A stretch of DNA of 64,000 nucleotides from Acidobacteriaceae bacterium (GCA_028283655.1 JAPWKE010000003.1:3410001-3474000); one strand, 5' to 3'. Counted from the first letter of the stretch, positions 1 through 7,932 are shown. The notes: a model not told the origin generated them from the letters alone. Numbers and translations are program-made.

Positions 1-175
1 GTGAAGCAAGAATGCTGCCCGCAAGCACCAGGGCAATGTTCAGATGGTGGTCACCCTGTGCGGCCAGCGCCCCGGCAGACATCAGCGCCAGCGCCGCTGG
101 CACGGGCAGGCAGAGCTGTTCGCAGAATACGGCGAGATAGATGCCGGTGTAGGTGAGGCCTGCTGCGGCGTTCAC
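1..175 (-). CDS. DedA-family membrane protein, N-terminal part
   Basis: First 58 codons of a gene that runs off the left edge. It starts at a GTG with a GAAGGG Shine-Dalgarno sequence about seven bases upstream. The visible protein reads MNAAAGLTYTG, then a hydrophobic stretch with the pattern VFCEQLCLPVPAALAL followed by SAGAL. This E-x(3)-P-x-P segment just before the first membrane helix is typical of the DedA/SNARE-associated family, inner-membrane proteins involved in recycling of the lipid carrier and in envelope homeostasis. Only the first membrane segment is visible, so the subgroup cannot be assigned. The gene diverges from the lipoprotein gene at 333. Confidence 0.65.
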   Translation of the reverse strand, partial: MNAAAGLTYTGIYLAVFCEQLCLPVPAALALMSAGALAAQGDHHLNIALVLAGSILAS

Positions 176-332
176 TAAGGAGCCCTTCTTATACCTGGAG
201 CCTGCGTTTATAGAACCTAGATGCGTGGAGCTGGCAATGCAACAAGCGGGTCGTGCGTGGAATCAAAGTCGGTAGCTATAAGATGCTCGTACAGCAGCAA
301 CCGGAGCAAACAGTATTTTGTCCAAAGAGGGT

Positions 333-1853
333 ATGCGCTCAAGTCGACTCGCCGCCTCTGCCACTTTGCTTCTGTTGGCAGGATGCCACACAATGCGATA
401 CACGCCCCCGGAAACTCCAATGCCTGCGAACACGGTGCTCCTGAGCTCGATGATGCGGCAGTTGACCACCGAGCATCCGCAGCTCGTCGAACAGCTCGTC
501 GCGCAGATCAATGAGGGCGGCAAGAAGGGCCCGGCTTATCTGACTCCAAAGCTCGCCGACGAGCTTCGCAAACGCATTCTGGGCCGCGACTGGAGCGGGC
601 TTGACCGCTTCCCCGGCTGGACGATGCGGGAGGTCAACCCCACCGTAGTCGTCGTCAGCCACTTTGCCGGCAAGAGCGAAAAGCTCGAAGGCCTGAGCGC
701 CGTCCACCCGGGCTCGGCTCCGCCCCAGCTCTCGCAGGACCAGGAGCGCCAGTTCATTGATCTCGGCCCCTACATGCTCGGTCGCGGGCATCAGGTTTCG
801 CTCGACGCCTCCTCTACTCTCTCCGGCTTCACCATCGACGGCCTCGTCAGCGACCTCGGCGCAGGCGTCGTGCGTGGCGACGGCCCCAACCATCTGGCCC
901 CGGAGCACGCCGAGTCGCAGAGGCTCGCCGATGTGCTCAACCGCCTTGCGCTCAACGGCTTTGAAGGAGCGCGTTCGTTCTCCGCCGCGCTCAACGACGG
1001 CAAGTTGGCCGCTACCTCACCCGAGCAGTTGATGGAAGCGTTGCAGCAGAGTGGCCACACGGTCACCGTCATCGACGCACGCTACTTCGCCAACTTCGGT
1101 CACTTCCACTTCCGCGGCAACGACGTGATGATGCCCTTCTGGGTGAACACGCAGATCGCCGTGCCGGGCACCGGTGGACTGCTGCAAAAGCCCCGCCCTC
1201 TGCTCATCCCTGTTTCGCACGCAGAGTATGAGTGGCAGGTGCGCGGCCCAAAGATCAACGCCGACATCAGCTACTACTTCGGTATCGACGGCAAGAGCGA
1301 GTGGCGCACCATGGACACGCTGGACCAGCAGTGGGTGCTCAAACGCGCCGCGCACACATACACCGGCGCGCAGGCTGTTGAGGTCACGCGCCTCGCGGGC
1401 CTTCTCACCGTGGCCTACATGCGCCAGCACGCGCAGCGCCCCACGCTGCCCTTCGGTGGCTACTACGCTCTCGGCGTCTGCCAGGATGGCGTCTCCGCGA
1501 TCGAGCAGAAGATGACCGGGTCCGTCACGCTCTTCCCCAACACCGCTGACGCTTCGCTCTTCGACGACCCGCAGGACGCCGAAGTCAACGCCATGATGGC
1601 AGCCATCCCCAAGGACCGGGCCGGTGCTCTGCCCCAACCAGAGCGCATCTTCGGCTCTCTGCCAACCGCAGACTTCAGCAAGATCACGATCCCCGGTCTG
1701 GCCGACGATCTCCGCCTCACGCATGACGCCTGGCAGCGCGGCGAGCTTCGCCGCACCCACGGCTGGCTCTACTACACGGCCATCTATGCAGGCATCGCAG
1801 CCGCGGCGGGTGTTGGTTTGGCCTTGCTCGCTCGCTCGCGCCGCAAACGCTAA
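333..1853 (+). CDS. Large lipoprotein of unknown function with C-terminal membrane anchor
   Basis: A 506-residue protein that I do not recognise. The ATG start at 333 gives a clean lipoprotein signal peptide: MRSSRLAAS, a hydrophobic core, then the lipobox LLAGC with the cysteine at residue 18. A TTG at 318 is an alternative start five codons upstream, with GGAG at 303-306. The body is soluble with no recognisable catalytic motif. Near the C-terminus is one hydrophobic helix (YYTAIYAGIAAAAGVGLAL) followed by a basic tail (RSRRKR). A lipid-anchored N-terminus plus a C-terminal helix suggests an envelope protein tethered at both ends, which is an inference. A good terminator hairpin follows at 1854-1881, so it is probably monocistronic. 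Confidence 0.7.
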   Translation: MRSSRLAASATLLLLAGCHTMRYTPPETPMPANTVLLSSMMRQLTTEHPQLVEQLVAQINEGGKKGPAYLTPKLADELRKRILGRDWSGLDRFPGWTMREVNPTVVVVSHFAGKSEKLEGLSAVHPGSAPPQLSQDQERQFIDLGPYMLGRGHQVSLDASSTLSGFTIDGLVSDLGAGVVRGDGPNHLAPEHAESQRLADVLNRLALNGFEGARSFSAALNDGKLAATSPEQLMEALQQSGHTVTVIDARYFANFGHFHFRGNDVMMPFWVNTQIAVPGTGGLLQKPRPLLIPVSHAEYEWQVRGPKINADISYYFGIDGKSEWRTMDTLDQQWVLKRAAHTYTGAQAVEVTRLAGLLTVAYMRQHAQRPTLPFGGYYALGVCQDGVSAIEQKMTGSVTLFPNTADASLFDDPQDAEVNAMMAAIPKDRAGALPQPERIFGSLPTADFSKITIPGLADDLRLTHDAWQRGELRRTHGWLYYTAIYAGIAAAAGVGLALLARSRRKR

Positions 1854-1881
1854 AGGCTGTGGCCACTTCCCGCCACAGCCT
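1854..1881 (+). terminator. Terminator hairpin after the lipoprotein gene
   Basis: Ten-base arms AGGCTGTGGC (1854-1863) and GCCACAGCCT (1872-1881) around an eight-base loop, starting immediately after the TAA of the upstream gene. The following TCCTTCCG is only weakly T-rich. Confidence 0.6.
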
Positions 1882-1928
1882 CCTTCCGTGTGCGCTTGAC
1901 AGCTTCGCCCAGCCACAACGATCACTAA

Positions 1929-2020
1929 CCGACAACCGACAACCGACAACCGACAACCGACAACCGACAACCGACAACCGACAACCGACAACCGACAACC
2001 GACAACCGACAACCGACAAC
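1929..2020. repeat. Tandem heptamer array, (CCGACAA) about 13 copies
   Basis: About thirteen uninterrupted, apparently perfect copies of the 7-bp unit CCGACAA (TTGTCGG on the other strand) over 92 bp. The array lies between the terminator of the lipoprotein gene and the start of the histone-H1-like gene at 2103. Seven is not a multiple of three, and no plausible gene crosses the array, so it is non-coding. Uniform copies suggest recent expansion or active homogenisation by slippage. It resembles in form the heptanucleotide STRR repeats known from filamentous cyanobacteria, although the unit differs. Confidence 0.95.
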
Positions 2021-2102
2021 ACCTCCAAAACACAACAAGCCTCACAAAGATGCAACGCGACCTCCCTCGTCGCACTCCTACGTTGTCGGGAGGGTTCATC
2101 CA

Positions 2103-2435
2103 ATGGCAACCAAGAAGGCGGCAACGAAGAGGGCCGCAAAGAAATCCGTGACGAAAAAAGCCGCGAAGAAGTCGACGGCAAAGAAAGCGACTGCGAAAAA
2201 AACCACCACGGCCCGCAAGGCCGCGCCAAAGAAAGCTGCGAAAAAAACCACCGCGCGCAAATACAGCACGGCCGCCAGCAAGAACGTCGAGACGGAGATG
2301 CGCGAGTTCAACCGCGGAACATTGAAGAGCGGCTCCGGCAAGAAGGTAACGAGCCGCAAGCAGGCAATCGCAATCGGCCTGAGCGAAGCCCGCAAAGCGG
2401 GGAAGAAAGTACCACCCGCGCCAAGAAAGAAGTAG
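2103..2435 (+). CDS. Histone-H1-like Lys/Ala-rich DNA-binding protein (DUF6496-like tail)
   Basis: A 110-residue, strongly basic protein. Residues 1-55 are low-complexity repeats of K, A and T (AAKKS, TAKKAT, KKTTA), like the C-terminal tails of histone H1 and bacterial H1-like proteins. Residues 60-110 form an ordered-looking module with the pattern EMREFNRGTLKSGSGKKV and KQAIAIGLSEARKAG, typical of small DUF6496-type proteins. It probably coats or compacts DNA. The nucleoid role is inferred from composition, not from a catalytic motif. It stands alone, preceded by the heptamer array and followed by a hairpin shared with the convergent gene. Confidence 0.75.
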   Translation: MATKKAATKRAAKKSVTKKAAKKSTAKKATAKKTTTARKAAPKKAAKKTTARKYSTAASKNVETEMREFNRGTLKSGSGKKVTSRKQAIAIGLSEARKAGKKVPPAPRKK

Positions 2436-2445
2436 CCACCAATGC

Positions 2446-2475
2446 GAACGACGCGACCAGATGGCCGCGTCGTTC
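2446..2475. terminator. Hairpin between convergent genes
   Basis: GAACGACGCG (2446-2455) pairs with CGCGTCGTTC (2466-2475) around a ten-base loop. It sits in the 62-bp gap between the convergent H1-like and DUF5715 genes and could serve both. There is no strong T-tract. Confidence 0.55.
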
Positions 2476-2497
2476 GTTGTAGAGAGCAGAGGAAAGC

Positions 2498-4171
2498 TTA
2501 CTGGTCGTCGGCCGAATCGTCGGCCTGCGCACGCGCCGCACGACGAACCGCTGCCGTCTCCATCTGCGGTGCCCGGTGCTTGGGGGCGCTGTAGTACGAG
2601 CGATAGACGCTGACGTGGAAGCACGCCTGCTGGAACTCTTCCTCGACATCGATCTTGCCGGCCTGCATCAACGGCAGCAGATACGCACGCATCCAGGCCA
2701 GTTGCGCTTTGCTCATGCCGCGCTTGCCAAAGTCGATCGCCTGCCCCGTCAGATGTGGCGAAGCCGTATCGCCTTCCACGGAAGCTGCGTTGCCGTTGGT
2801 ATGTTGCAGGCGAAGCTGGTAGCTGATCGTGCGGACAGCCGAGTTCACCTGCAGGCCTACGCCGAAGCGCGACTCATAGGCCTTCGCGGTCTCCACCGCA
2901 AAGCGGACCGTCCAGGGCCGCGCATACCGGCGGTGTACGGGCAGATCGTCGTTGACGTGCAGCGACTCTGTTTCGGGCAGACGAACGAGTTTGTGCGTAG
3001 CGATTGCGTCATCCAAATCGTCATCATTGCGCAGACGCTCCAAACCAGCGGCGTCGGCCATCTCGTTCTGGTGCACCAGAATCTCATGCGAGCCCTTCAA
3101 CGGAGCCGGCATGATCAGTCGTCCACCCCGCGTGTAAAGCGCAGGCATCACCTGCGGCTTCACCACCTCGTCGGTGATCACGGCCGTCTCTTCTGCCGTG
3201 GGAACCGGGGCAGGTTCCGGCGCAGGAGAATCCTTCACCAGCGGATCATTATGGTGCTTCGCCATGGTGCGCGCCAGCGTGCGGTGCTTCGGAGCGGCCG
3301 CACCCTCTGCGCCAAACCCATCGACGCGTGAAGCTTCTGAAAGCACTGCAGGCTCTGGCTTCGCCGCAGCCGGAGACGCCGAAACCTGCGCGTTCGCCGC
3401 AACGGTCCGCCTTGCAGGCGCGGGCTTCACCACCACAACGCTCTGCGCGGCTGTGTCGGTCGGCTGTGTCTCATCCATCTCATCCGGATGCGACTCGCCC
3501 TGCGCGTAGGCGGTTGTCGTGGAACCCTTCGTGGTGGGGGAGCCTTTGATAGCGCGAATGAAATCGTCTGTCGTGAGCTTGCGTGTCGGGGCCTTCTCTG
3601 CAGTCGCAGCTTCAGCGACTTCGGTCTTCGCTGCCGCGTGATGCGTCTCCGGTCTGCCGCTTTCCTTGCTGTGCGAAGTCGAAGCGACCTCTTCGTGGCG
3701 CTCGGAGCTGTGGCGTCCACGCGTCGGAACTTCATGGCGGCTCTTGGAAGGCTTTGCGTCGGCCACTTCGCGCTGCGCGCTGGCCTTGCTTTTGCGTCCA
3801 CCGTGAGCCCGCTTCATCTCGACCGGATCATCGACTTGCTCTTCGTGCGAGTGATGTTTGGACTTTGACTTGGCGCGGGCCTGCTCGGCAGGTTTGTGTG
3901 CTGTCTTCTTTTCGGTCCTGGAGGAGGAGACGCGGCCCTTGGTCGTGCTCTTGCTGGCATGTTTCCGGCCATGCGCACGCGACGGCGAAGGCTCCTGCTC
4001 CTGTGCAACGGAGCGGGTATGTGGGCGGCTGGAGCGCGACATCGCCAGAACGGCAGGGGGCCCGAGCAGCCACACCAGCAGCAGCGCAACGGAAACGGCG
4101 GCGGAAGCTCGCAGCGCAACAGGGCGCGTCGTCTTCCCGGCGTTCTGAACAGCTCGCTTGGGCAGATGCAT
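2498..4171 (-). CDS. DUF5715-type secreted protein with M15 peptidase-like C-terminal domain
   Basis: A 557-residue protein if the ATG at 4171 is used; an in-frame TTG at 4186 adds five codons. After a basic start it has one hydrophobic segment (VALLLVWLLGPPAVLA), acting as signal peptide or anchor. Next come about 300 residues of low-complexity K/R/S/H/E-rich and then A/P/T-rich sequence. The C-terminal ~200 residues are folded: SPHLTGQAIDFG near the end matches the Ser-x-His-x(2)-Gly-x-Ala-x-Asp metal-site signature of M15/VanY D-Ala-D-Ala peptidases, and a later CFHVSVY supplies a third histidine. This resembles the DUF5715 family. Peptidoglycan hydrolysis is inferred. The long disordered region may span the wall. 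Confidence 0.7.
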   Translation of the reverse strand: MHLPKRAVQNAGKTTRPVALRASAAVSVALLLVWLLGPPAVLAMSRSSRPHTRSVAQEQEPSPSRAHGRKHASKSTTKGRVSSSRTEKKTAHKPAEQARAKSKSKHHSHEEQVDDPVEMKRAHGGRKSKASAQREVADAKPSKSRHEVPTRGRHSSERHEEVASTSHSKESGRPETHHAAAKTEVAEAATAEKAPTRKLTTDDFIRAIKGSPTTKGSTTTAYAQGESHPDEMDETQPTDTAAQSVVVVKPAPARRTVAANAQVSASPAAAKPEPAVLSEASRVDGFGAEGAAAPKHRTLARTMAKHHNDPLVKDSPAPEPAPVPTAEETAVITDEVVKPQVMPALYTRGGRLIMPAPLKGSHEILVHQNEMADAAGLERLRNDDDLDDAIATHKLVRLPETESLHVNDDLPVHRRYARPWTVRFAVETAKAYESRFGVGLQVNSAVRTISYQLRLQHTNGNAASVEGDTASPHLTGQAIDFGKRGMSKAQLAWMRAYLLPLMQAGKIDVEEEFQQACFHVSVYRSYYSAPKHRAPQMETAAVRRAARAQADDSADDQ

Positions 4172-4397
4172 TGTCTTAATTTTCAAGGCGGCCGCGAAGG
4201 CTCACCAGAGCTTTTTCAGGCTATCGCCGCTTATCTCCCCGCGATAGTACCGATTCGGGTTCGTCGCCCCATTTGGGGAGCAGAGGTCGCTTAGGTTTTC
4301 ACCGCATCGAACAGTTGTTCGCGCGCGCATCCTCTTCGTCCCAAATTGTCGCTCGAAGAAGCAAACCTTCTTCCCCAGAGAAGGCTTCCGAAAAACA

Positions 4398-4426
4398 AAG
4401 GCCGCTCTCGAAAGAAGAGCGGCCTT
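4398..4426 (-). terminator. Intrinsic terminator for the cytochrome gene
   Basis: AAGGCCGCTCT (4398-4408) pairs with AGAGCGGCCTT (4416-4426) around seven bases. Read on the minus strand it is followed by TTTGTTTTT, a clear T-tract, about 25 bases after the stop codon of the gene at 4452. Confidence 0.8.
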
Positions 4427-4451
4427 CATGCAATCTGTTGCGCCGTTGCCG

Positions 4452-4859
4452 TTACTCGCTCGGCATCATCGCGCCAGCCTTCACCCACGCGGTCACGGTG
4501 GCGATATCGGCGTCTGAGATCTTGCTCTTGGGAGGCATCGGCATGGGGTCATCGGCCGGGCCTTCGTGGCGAATCAGTTTGATGATCATGGAGTTCACGT
4601 CCCCTGGAATCAGCACGGCACCGTCCTTGCCACCCTTCATCAGGCCAGCTTTGGTGTCCACGGAAAGCCCGCCGCGATGGTTCATCCCCGAGTGGCACTT
4701 GTAGCAGTTCGCCACAAGGATTGGCTTAACCTGTTGCGTGTAGAACTCCGGCGTGGCGGGATTCACCTGCGCAGCGACGGGTGTGGGCTGCGAGGCCGCA
4801 AGAACGGCAGCAGCAGTGGTGGCGGCGACAGCAACGATGGCGAAGAGCGAGCGATGCAT
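4452..4859 (-). CDS. Secreted monoheme cytochrome c (planctomycete-type domain)
   Basis: A 135-residue protein starting at the ATG at 4859 (MHRSLFAIVAV...), with GGGAGA about a dozen bases upstream. It has a Sec signal peptide ending near PVAAQ. One heme-binding motif CYKCH follows the sequence VKPILVANC, the usual start of the PSCyt1/cytochrome c planctomycete-type domain. The methionine-rich DDPMPMPPKSKIS segment and TVTAWVKAGA end are also typical and supply a possible distal Met ligand. It is presumably a periplasmic electron carrier. No oxidase, dehydrogenase or cytochrome-maturation gene lies nearby, so the partner is unknown. It follows ruvB on the same strand but looks like an independent unit with its own terminator. 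Confidence 0.85.
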   Translation of the reverse strand: MHRSLFAIVAVAATTAAAVLAASQPTPVAAQVNPATPEFYTQQVKPILVANCYKCHSGMNHRGGLSVDTKAGLMKGGKDGAVLIPGDVNSMIIKLIRHEGPADDPMPMPPKSKISDADIATVTAWVKAGAMMPSE

Positions 4860-5001
4860 TTTGCGGCAAGTCTCCCTGGTGGATGAAACGTTCTGTGAGC
4901 CCAAAAGTTTTGCGGTGTTCTTCGGAGAATAGCCTGAGACGCGCCGCTTGTCATGTATCTTGCCGCGATGAACACCGTTTGTCGCTACTGCGGCAGCAAC
5001 G

Positions 5002-6102
5002 TTACGAGAAAAGCGTGTTCTTCCGCGGCATCTCAAGCCCCAGATGCTCATACGCCAGCCGCGTCGCCACGCGTCCGCGCGGCGTGCGGTCCAGAAACCC
5101 GATCTGGATCAGGAACGGCTCGTAAACCTCTTCCAGCGCGTCCTGCTCTTCGGCCAGCGCGGCGGCAAGCGTGTTCAGACCCACCGGGCCACCGTCGTAC
5201 TTTTCGATGATCGTGCGCAGCAGCCGGCGATCCAACTCATCAAAGCCATGCGAATCGACCTCAAGCATGTTCAGCGCGGCCACAGCCGTCGCGCGGTCAA
5301 TGTGCCCGCTCGCCTTCACCTCGGCGTAATCGCGCACGCGCCGCAGCAAGCGGTTGGCGATACGCGGTGTCCCGCGCGAACGCATCGCAATCTCCGCCGC
5401 ACCGTCCGTATCGATCGGCACGCCGAGCACCTCGGCCGAACGCTCCACGATGAACCGCAACTCGTCGTCGGTGTAGAACTCCAGCCGCAGCAGAATGCCG
5501 AAGCGCGAGCGCAGCGGCGAACTCAGCAGGCCGGGCCGCGTCGTCGCCGCCACAAACGTAAACGGACGAATCTCCAGCGTATGCGTACGCGCCGACGGCC
5601 CCTGCCCGATGATGATGTCCATCTGGTAGTCCTCGAGCGCCGTGTAGAGCTTCTCCTCCAGCACCGGTTGCAGGCGGTGGATCTCGTCCAGAAACAACAC
5701 CTGCCGTTCGCGCAGGTTCGTCAGAATCGCCGTCAGGTCACCCTGAATCTGTAGCGCCGGACCGGAGGTCTGCTGGTACGCCACATCCAGTTCGTTCGCG
5801 ATAATCGTCGCCAGCGTCGTCTTGCCCAGCCCCGGAGGCCCGAAGAGCAGCACATGGTCCAGCGCCTCGCCACGCGCTCTCGCCGCCGCCAGCGCAATCG
5901 CCAGTTGCTCCTTGGCCTTCGACTGCCCGATAAACTCCGCCAACCGTTTCGGCCGCAGCTTCAGCTCGACAGCGTCTTCGTCATCGCTCTGCCGCCCTGC
6001 GGAAACAAGGCGTTCCGCCGCCGCCTGCGCGCCGCCACCGTTCAGGTCGAGCGCCTTCTTTTTGCCTGCGAAGGGAGAGTTCGGATTGAAGCCGGATGCC
6101 AT
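5002..6102 (-). CDS. ruvB: Holliday junction branch-migration ATPase RuvB
   Basis: A 366-residue AAA+ helicase. Visible landmarks are Walker [10 protein letters not shown] at residues 88-96, Walker B LFLDEIH near 139, the [17 protein letters not shown] stretch with sensor/arginine-finger residues, and a winged-helix C-terminus. The C-terminal DDGGPVGL-like signature appears here as [15 protein letters not shown] and ends in [10 protein letters not shown]. It drives branch migration with RuvA during recombination and repair; ruvA and ruvC are not adjacent. About 45 extra residues precede the core. The gene diverges from the Nmad2-like gene across 102 bp. Confidence 0.97.
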   Translation of the reverse strand: MASGFNPNSPFAGKKKALDLNGGGAQAAAERLVSAGRQSDDEDAVELKLRPKRLAEFIGQSKAKEQLAIALAAARARGEALDHVLLFGPPGLGKTTLATIIANELDVAYQQTSGPALQIQGDLTAILTNLRERQVLFLDEIHRLQPVLEEKLYTALEDYQMDIIIGQGPSARTHTLEIRPFTFVAATTRPGLLSSPLRSRFGILLRLEFYTDDELRFIVERSAEVLGVPIDTDGAAEIAMRSRGTPRIANRLLRRVRDYAEVKASGHIDRATAVAALNMLEVDSHGFDELDRRLLRTIIEKYDGGPVGLNTLAAALAEEQDALEEVYEPFLIQIGFLDRTPRGRVATRLAYEHLGLEMPRKNTLFS

Positions 6103-6204
6103 GGTCTTAAGGCGAGCATACGGCGAAGAGAGGTCGAATACAAATGTTCGCGATCTTTCCGCCTCATCTGCCGAATCCAGAGGTGCGACACTGGTCTGGC
6201 TGCG

Positions 6205-6870
6205 ATGCGGACCTACCTCTACAAGCTGACGTCAGACCGCGGCGGAGCGCCCTGTGCGCCGCCGCCTCAGGATGGCGAAGAGCCTCTCCTCTCGCTCTCC
6301 ATCTGCAAACCGGCTATTCGCCGCACGGCCGAACCCGGCGACCGCATCCTCGGCATCACCAGCCAGGCGCTCCACGCGAATGAAGGCTATCCGTTGCTGG
6401 CGGTCCTCTACGCCGCCGTCGTCGACCGCGCCCTCGAACCCCGCGAGTACTACGCCACTGGCTCGCAGTTCACCACGCGGCCGGACTGCATCTACGAGTT
6501 CCACCAGCAGAACGCCCGGCTCGCCCACTCAGGCAGAACACCGTTGCACAACGACCCGGCGTACCTCGCGCGCGACATCGGCAGTTACCCGTACTACAAG
6601 AACGCCCGCACGCTGCTGAGTTACGACTTCCGCTACTTCGGCTCGGCAGCCATCGTCATCCCGGCGCGCCTGCCGCTGCTGCGCCACGCCGCCGACTCTC
6701 TTGGGCAAGGCCATCGCGTCTACGACCAAAGCTCTCCTGAGGCGAAAGAACTCGACGCTCTCTTTCGTCTGCTCTGGAAGCAGCCCACCCGCCACACCCC
6801 GGCGACCGTGGAGCACGAAGCCCCGGGCCACACCCCCAGGCCCGGCAAGCGCAAAACCGTCGCGCTCTGA
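6205..6870 (+). CDS. Nmad2-like (nucleotide modification associated domain) protein
   Basis: A 221-residue protein, starting at ATG 6205 ([11 protein letters not shown]...). The sequence [17 protein letters not shown] near residues 34-50, and the later pattern H/RD...[10 protein letters not shown] around residues 115-145, match the conserved blocks of the Nmad2 domain. That domain was defined by comparative genomics as associated with modified-base DNA and nucleotide systems. Catalytic activity is not established for the family. The last ~35 residues are basic and Pro/Thr-rich. It sits back-to-back with ruvB. No base-modifying enzyme or phage gene is visible nearby, so a role in DNA modification is only suggested. 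Confidence 0.65.
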   Translation: MRTYLYKLTSDRGGAPCAPPPQDGEEPLLSLSICKPAIRRTAEPGDRILGITSQALHANEGYPLLAVLYAAVVDRALEPREYYATGSQFTTRPDCIYEFHQQNARLAHSGRTPLHNDPAYLARDIGSYPYYKNARTLLSYDFRYFGSAAIVIPARLPLLRHAADSLGQGHRVYDQSSPEAKELDALFRLLWKQPTRHTPATVEHEAPGHTPRPGKRKTVAL

Positions 6871-7202
6871 GCCGCCAAAGCAACACCGTAGGAGCTCAAC
6901 CCAGCCCGTTCCGAAAGAACTATCTCTCAGCCGTCGCGTCGAGCACCAACCTCTCAGAGCTTCTCCCCTCAGATTCCCTCAAAGAGATCGGCCTCCACCA
7001 GGCTCAAACTCCGCCACCGGCCCACCGAATGAGCCTCTGCCGTCGTTCCTCCGGGGGTAGAGGTGGCCTTCAGGCCACCATCCGCGCAGGCCTCCTGAAG
7101 CGGGGCTTCAGCCCCGGCATCGGCCACAAATCCCAAAACCCCACCACTCCCTGCCAGACCAGATATCCTAGAAAGCGAACGAAGTAGTCGAAGGAACCAA
7201 TC
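6871..7202. other. Intergenic region with REP-like double hairpin
   Basis: About 330 bp between the Nmad2-like gene and the FmdB-type gene. It holds no credible coding frame. The only structure seen is the paired hairpin element at 7062-7116. The last 40 bases before 7203 carry the promoter and ribosome-binding region of the FmdB-type gene, without a clear consensus. Confidence 0.6.
7062..7116. repeat. REP-like double-hairpin element, copy 1
   Basis: Two GC-rich hairpins, each with a TTCA loop: GGTGGCC-TTCA-GGCCACC (7062-7079) and CGGGGC-TTCA-GCCCCG (7101-7116), 21 bases apart. The same layout occurs at 63632-63686: a variable first stem, then GGGGCT(T/C)(T/C)AGCCCC. This suggests an interspersed palindromic family rather than a terminator. 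Confidence 0.75.
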
Positions 7203-7493
7203 ATGCCGCTTTATGAATACGAGTGCGAGAGCTGCCATCAGCGTCTGGAGAAGATCCAGAAGTTTTCTGACGAACCGCTAACCGAGTGCCCCAAGTGTGG
7301 CGGCCATCTGGAGAAGGTGCTGAACGCGCCTGCTGTGCAGTTTGCCGGAGGCGGCTGGTACAAGGACCTCTACTCGTCCACCAAGAAGCCTTCTTCCGGC
7401 GGTTCCTCCTCCAGCACTTCGAGCGAGTCTTCTTCCTCCAGCGCCAGTCCCAGCGCTCCGGCGGCACCCGCTTCCACCCCCGAAAAATCGTAG
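7203..7493 (+). CDS. FmdB-family zinc-ribbon protein
   Basis: A 96-residue protein. Residues 1-45 are the FmdB/putative regulatory zinc ribbon: MPLYEYEC, then CESC and later CPKCG as two metal-binding CxxC pairs, followed by a hydrophobic VLNAPAVQFAGGGWYKDLY segment. The rest is a Ser/Ala/Pro-rich disordered tail. The family is small, widespread and poorly understood, usually annotated as regulatory. It stands alone, with a strong hairpin terminator 37 bases after the stop. Confidence 0.9.
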   Translation: MPLYEYECESCHQRLEKIQKFSDEPLTECPKCGGHLEKVLNAPAVQFAGGGWYKDLYSSTKKPSSGGSSSSTSSESSSSSASPSAPAAPASTPEKS

Positions 7494-7529
7494 GAAGCAC
7501 GAGCCAAGCAGATAACTCAAATCAAACAA

Positions 7530-7565
7530 CGGAAGGGACCAGAGGATCACCTCTGGTCCCTTCCG
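7530..7565. terminator. Strong bidirectional terminator hairpin
   Basis: A perfect 16-bp stem, arms 7530-7545 and 7550-7565 (CGGAAGGGACCAGAGG and its complement), with a four-base ATCA loop. It is followed by TTTAT on the plus strand and preceded by AAACAA, so it can terminate both the FmdB gene and the convergent gene at 7597. Confidence 0.9.
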
Positions 7566-7567
7566 TT

Positions 7568-7596
7568 TATCTAAACCCTGTTCCCTAAACCCTCAG
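7568..7596. repeat. Short heptad-phased repeat CTAAACC/CTGTTCC
   Basis: The sequence reads in 7-base steps as CTAAACC CTGTTCC CTAAACC CTCAGCT, so CTAAACCCT recurs at a 14-base period. It directly follows the terminator at 7530-7565 and runs up to the stop codon of the minus-strand gene. It is short, so chance is possible. Confidence 0.5.
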
Positions 7597-7854
7597 CTAA
7601 ATGCCGACGCCGAACTCTACATCCTGCATCTGGTCGCCCGAGTGGGCGTAGAAGTCATACGGTGTGCGGCGGTTGAACTTGTAGCGGTCGCGCAGTTCGC
7701 GGCCTACGACCAGGCCCAGGGCCACAACTGTGACGCCTGCAGTGGCATACCCAATGTTGCGCAGCACATGGCTCTCACGCTTATGGCCGAGCGCTTCTTC
7801 CATTGTGTCGCCGATCTCGCGGAACTTCTTCTTCAACTTCATGACGTGCATCAT
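7597..7854 (-). CDS. Small single-pass membrane protein, unknown
   Basis: An 85-residue protein. A charged, amphipathic N-terminal region (MKLKKKFREIGDTMEEALGHKRE) leads to one membrane helix around residues 33-51 (IGYATAGVTVVALGLVVG), followed by RELRDRYKF and a polar tail. The start may instead be the ATG at 7842 (MKLKKK). I do not recognise a family. It shares a promoter side with the minus-strand gene at 7933 and faces the FmdB gene across a shared terminator. Confidence 0.6.
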   Translation of the reverse strand: MMHVMKLKKKFREIGDTMEEALGHKRESHVLRNIGYATAGVTVVALGLVVGRELRDRYKFNRRTPYDFYAHSGDQMQDVEFGVGI

Positions 7855-7932
7855 AGCTCAACCTGTTGAGAGTTGCTTGAATCCGAAGAGGTTGTGCGGG
7901 CCCAAAAGGAACCGGACTCGCCAACAATGATC

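Noticed and set aside
1929-2020. The heptamer array as a possible CRISPR
   Set aside because: The unit is only 7 bp, there are no spacers and no cas genes anywhere in the window.
1017-2624. A minus-strand open frame of 535 codons running through the lipoprotein gene and the heptamer array
   Set aside because: The part over the array is a repeated SVVGCRL pattern produced by the heptamer, and the rest is antisense to the lipoprotein gene. No start signal supports it.
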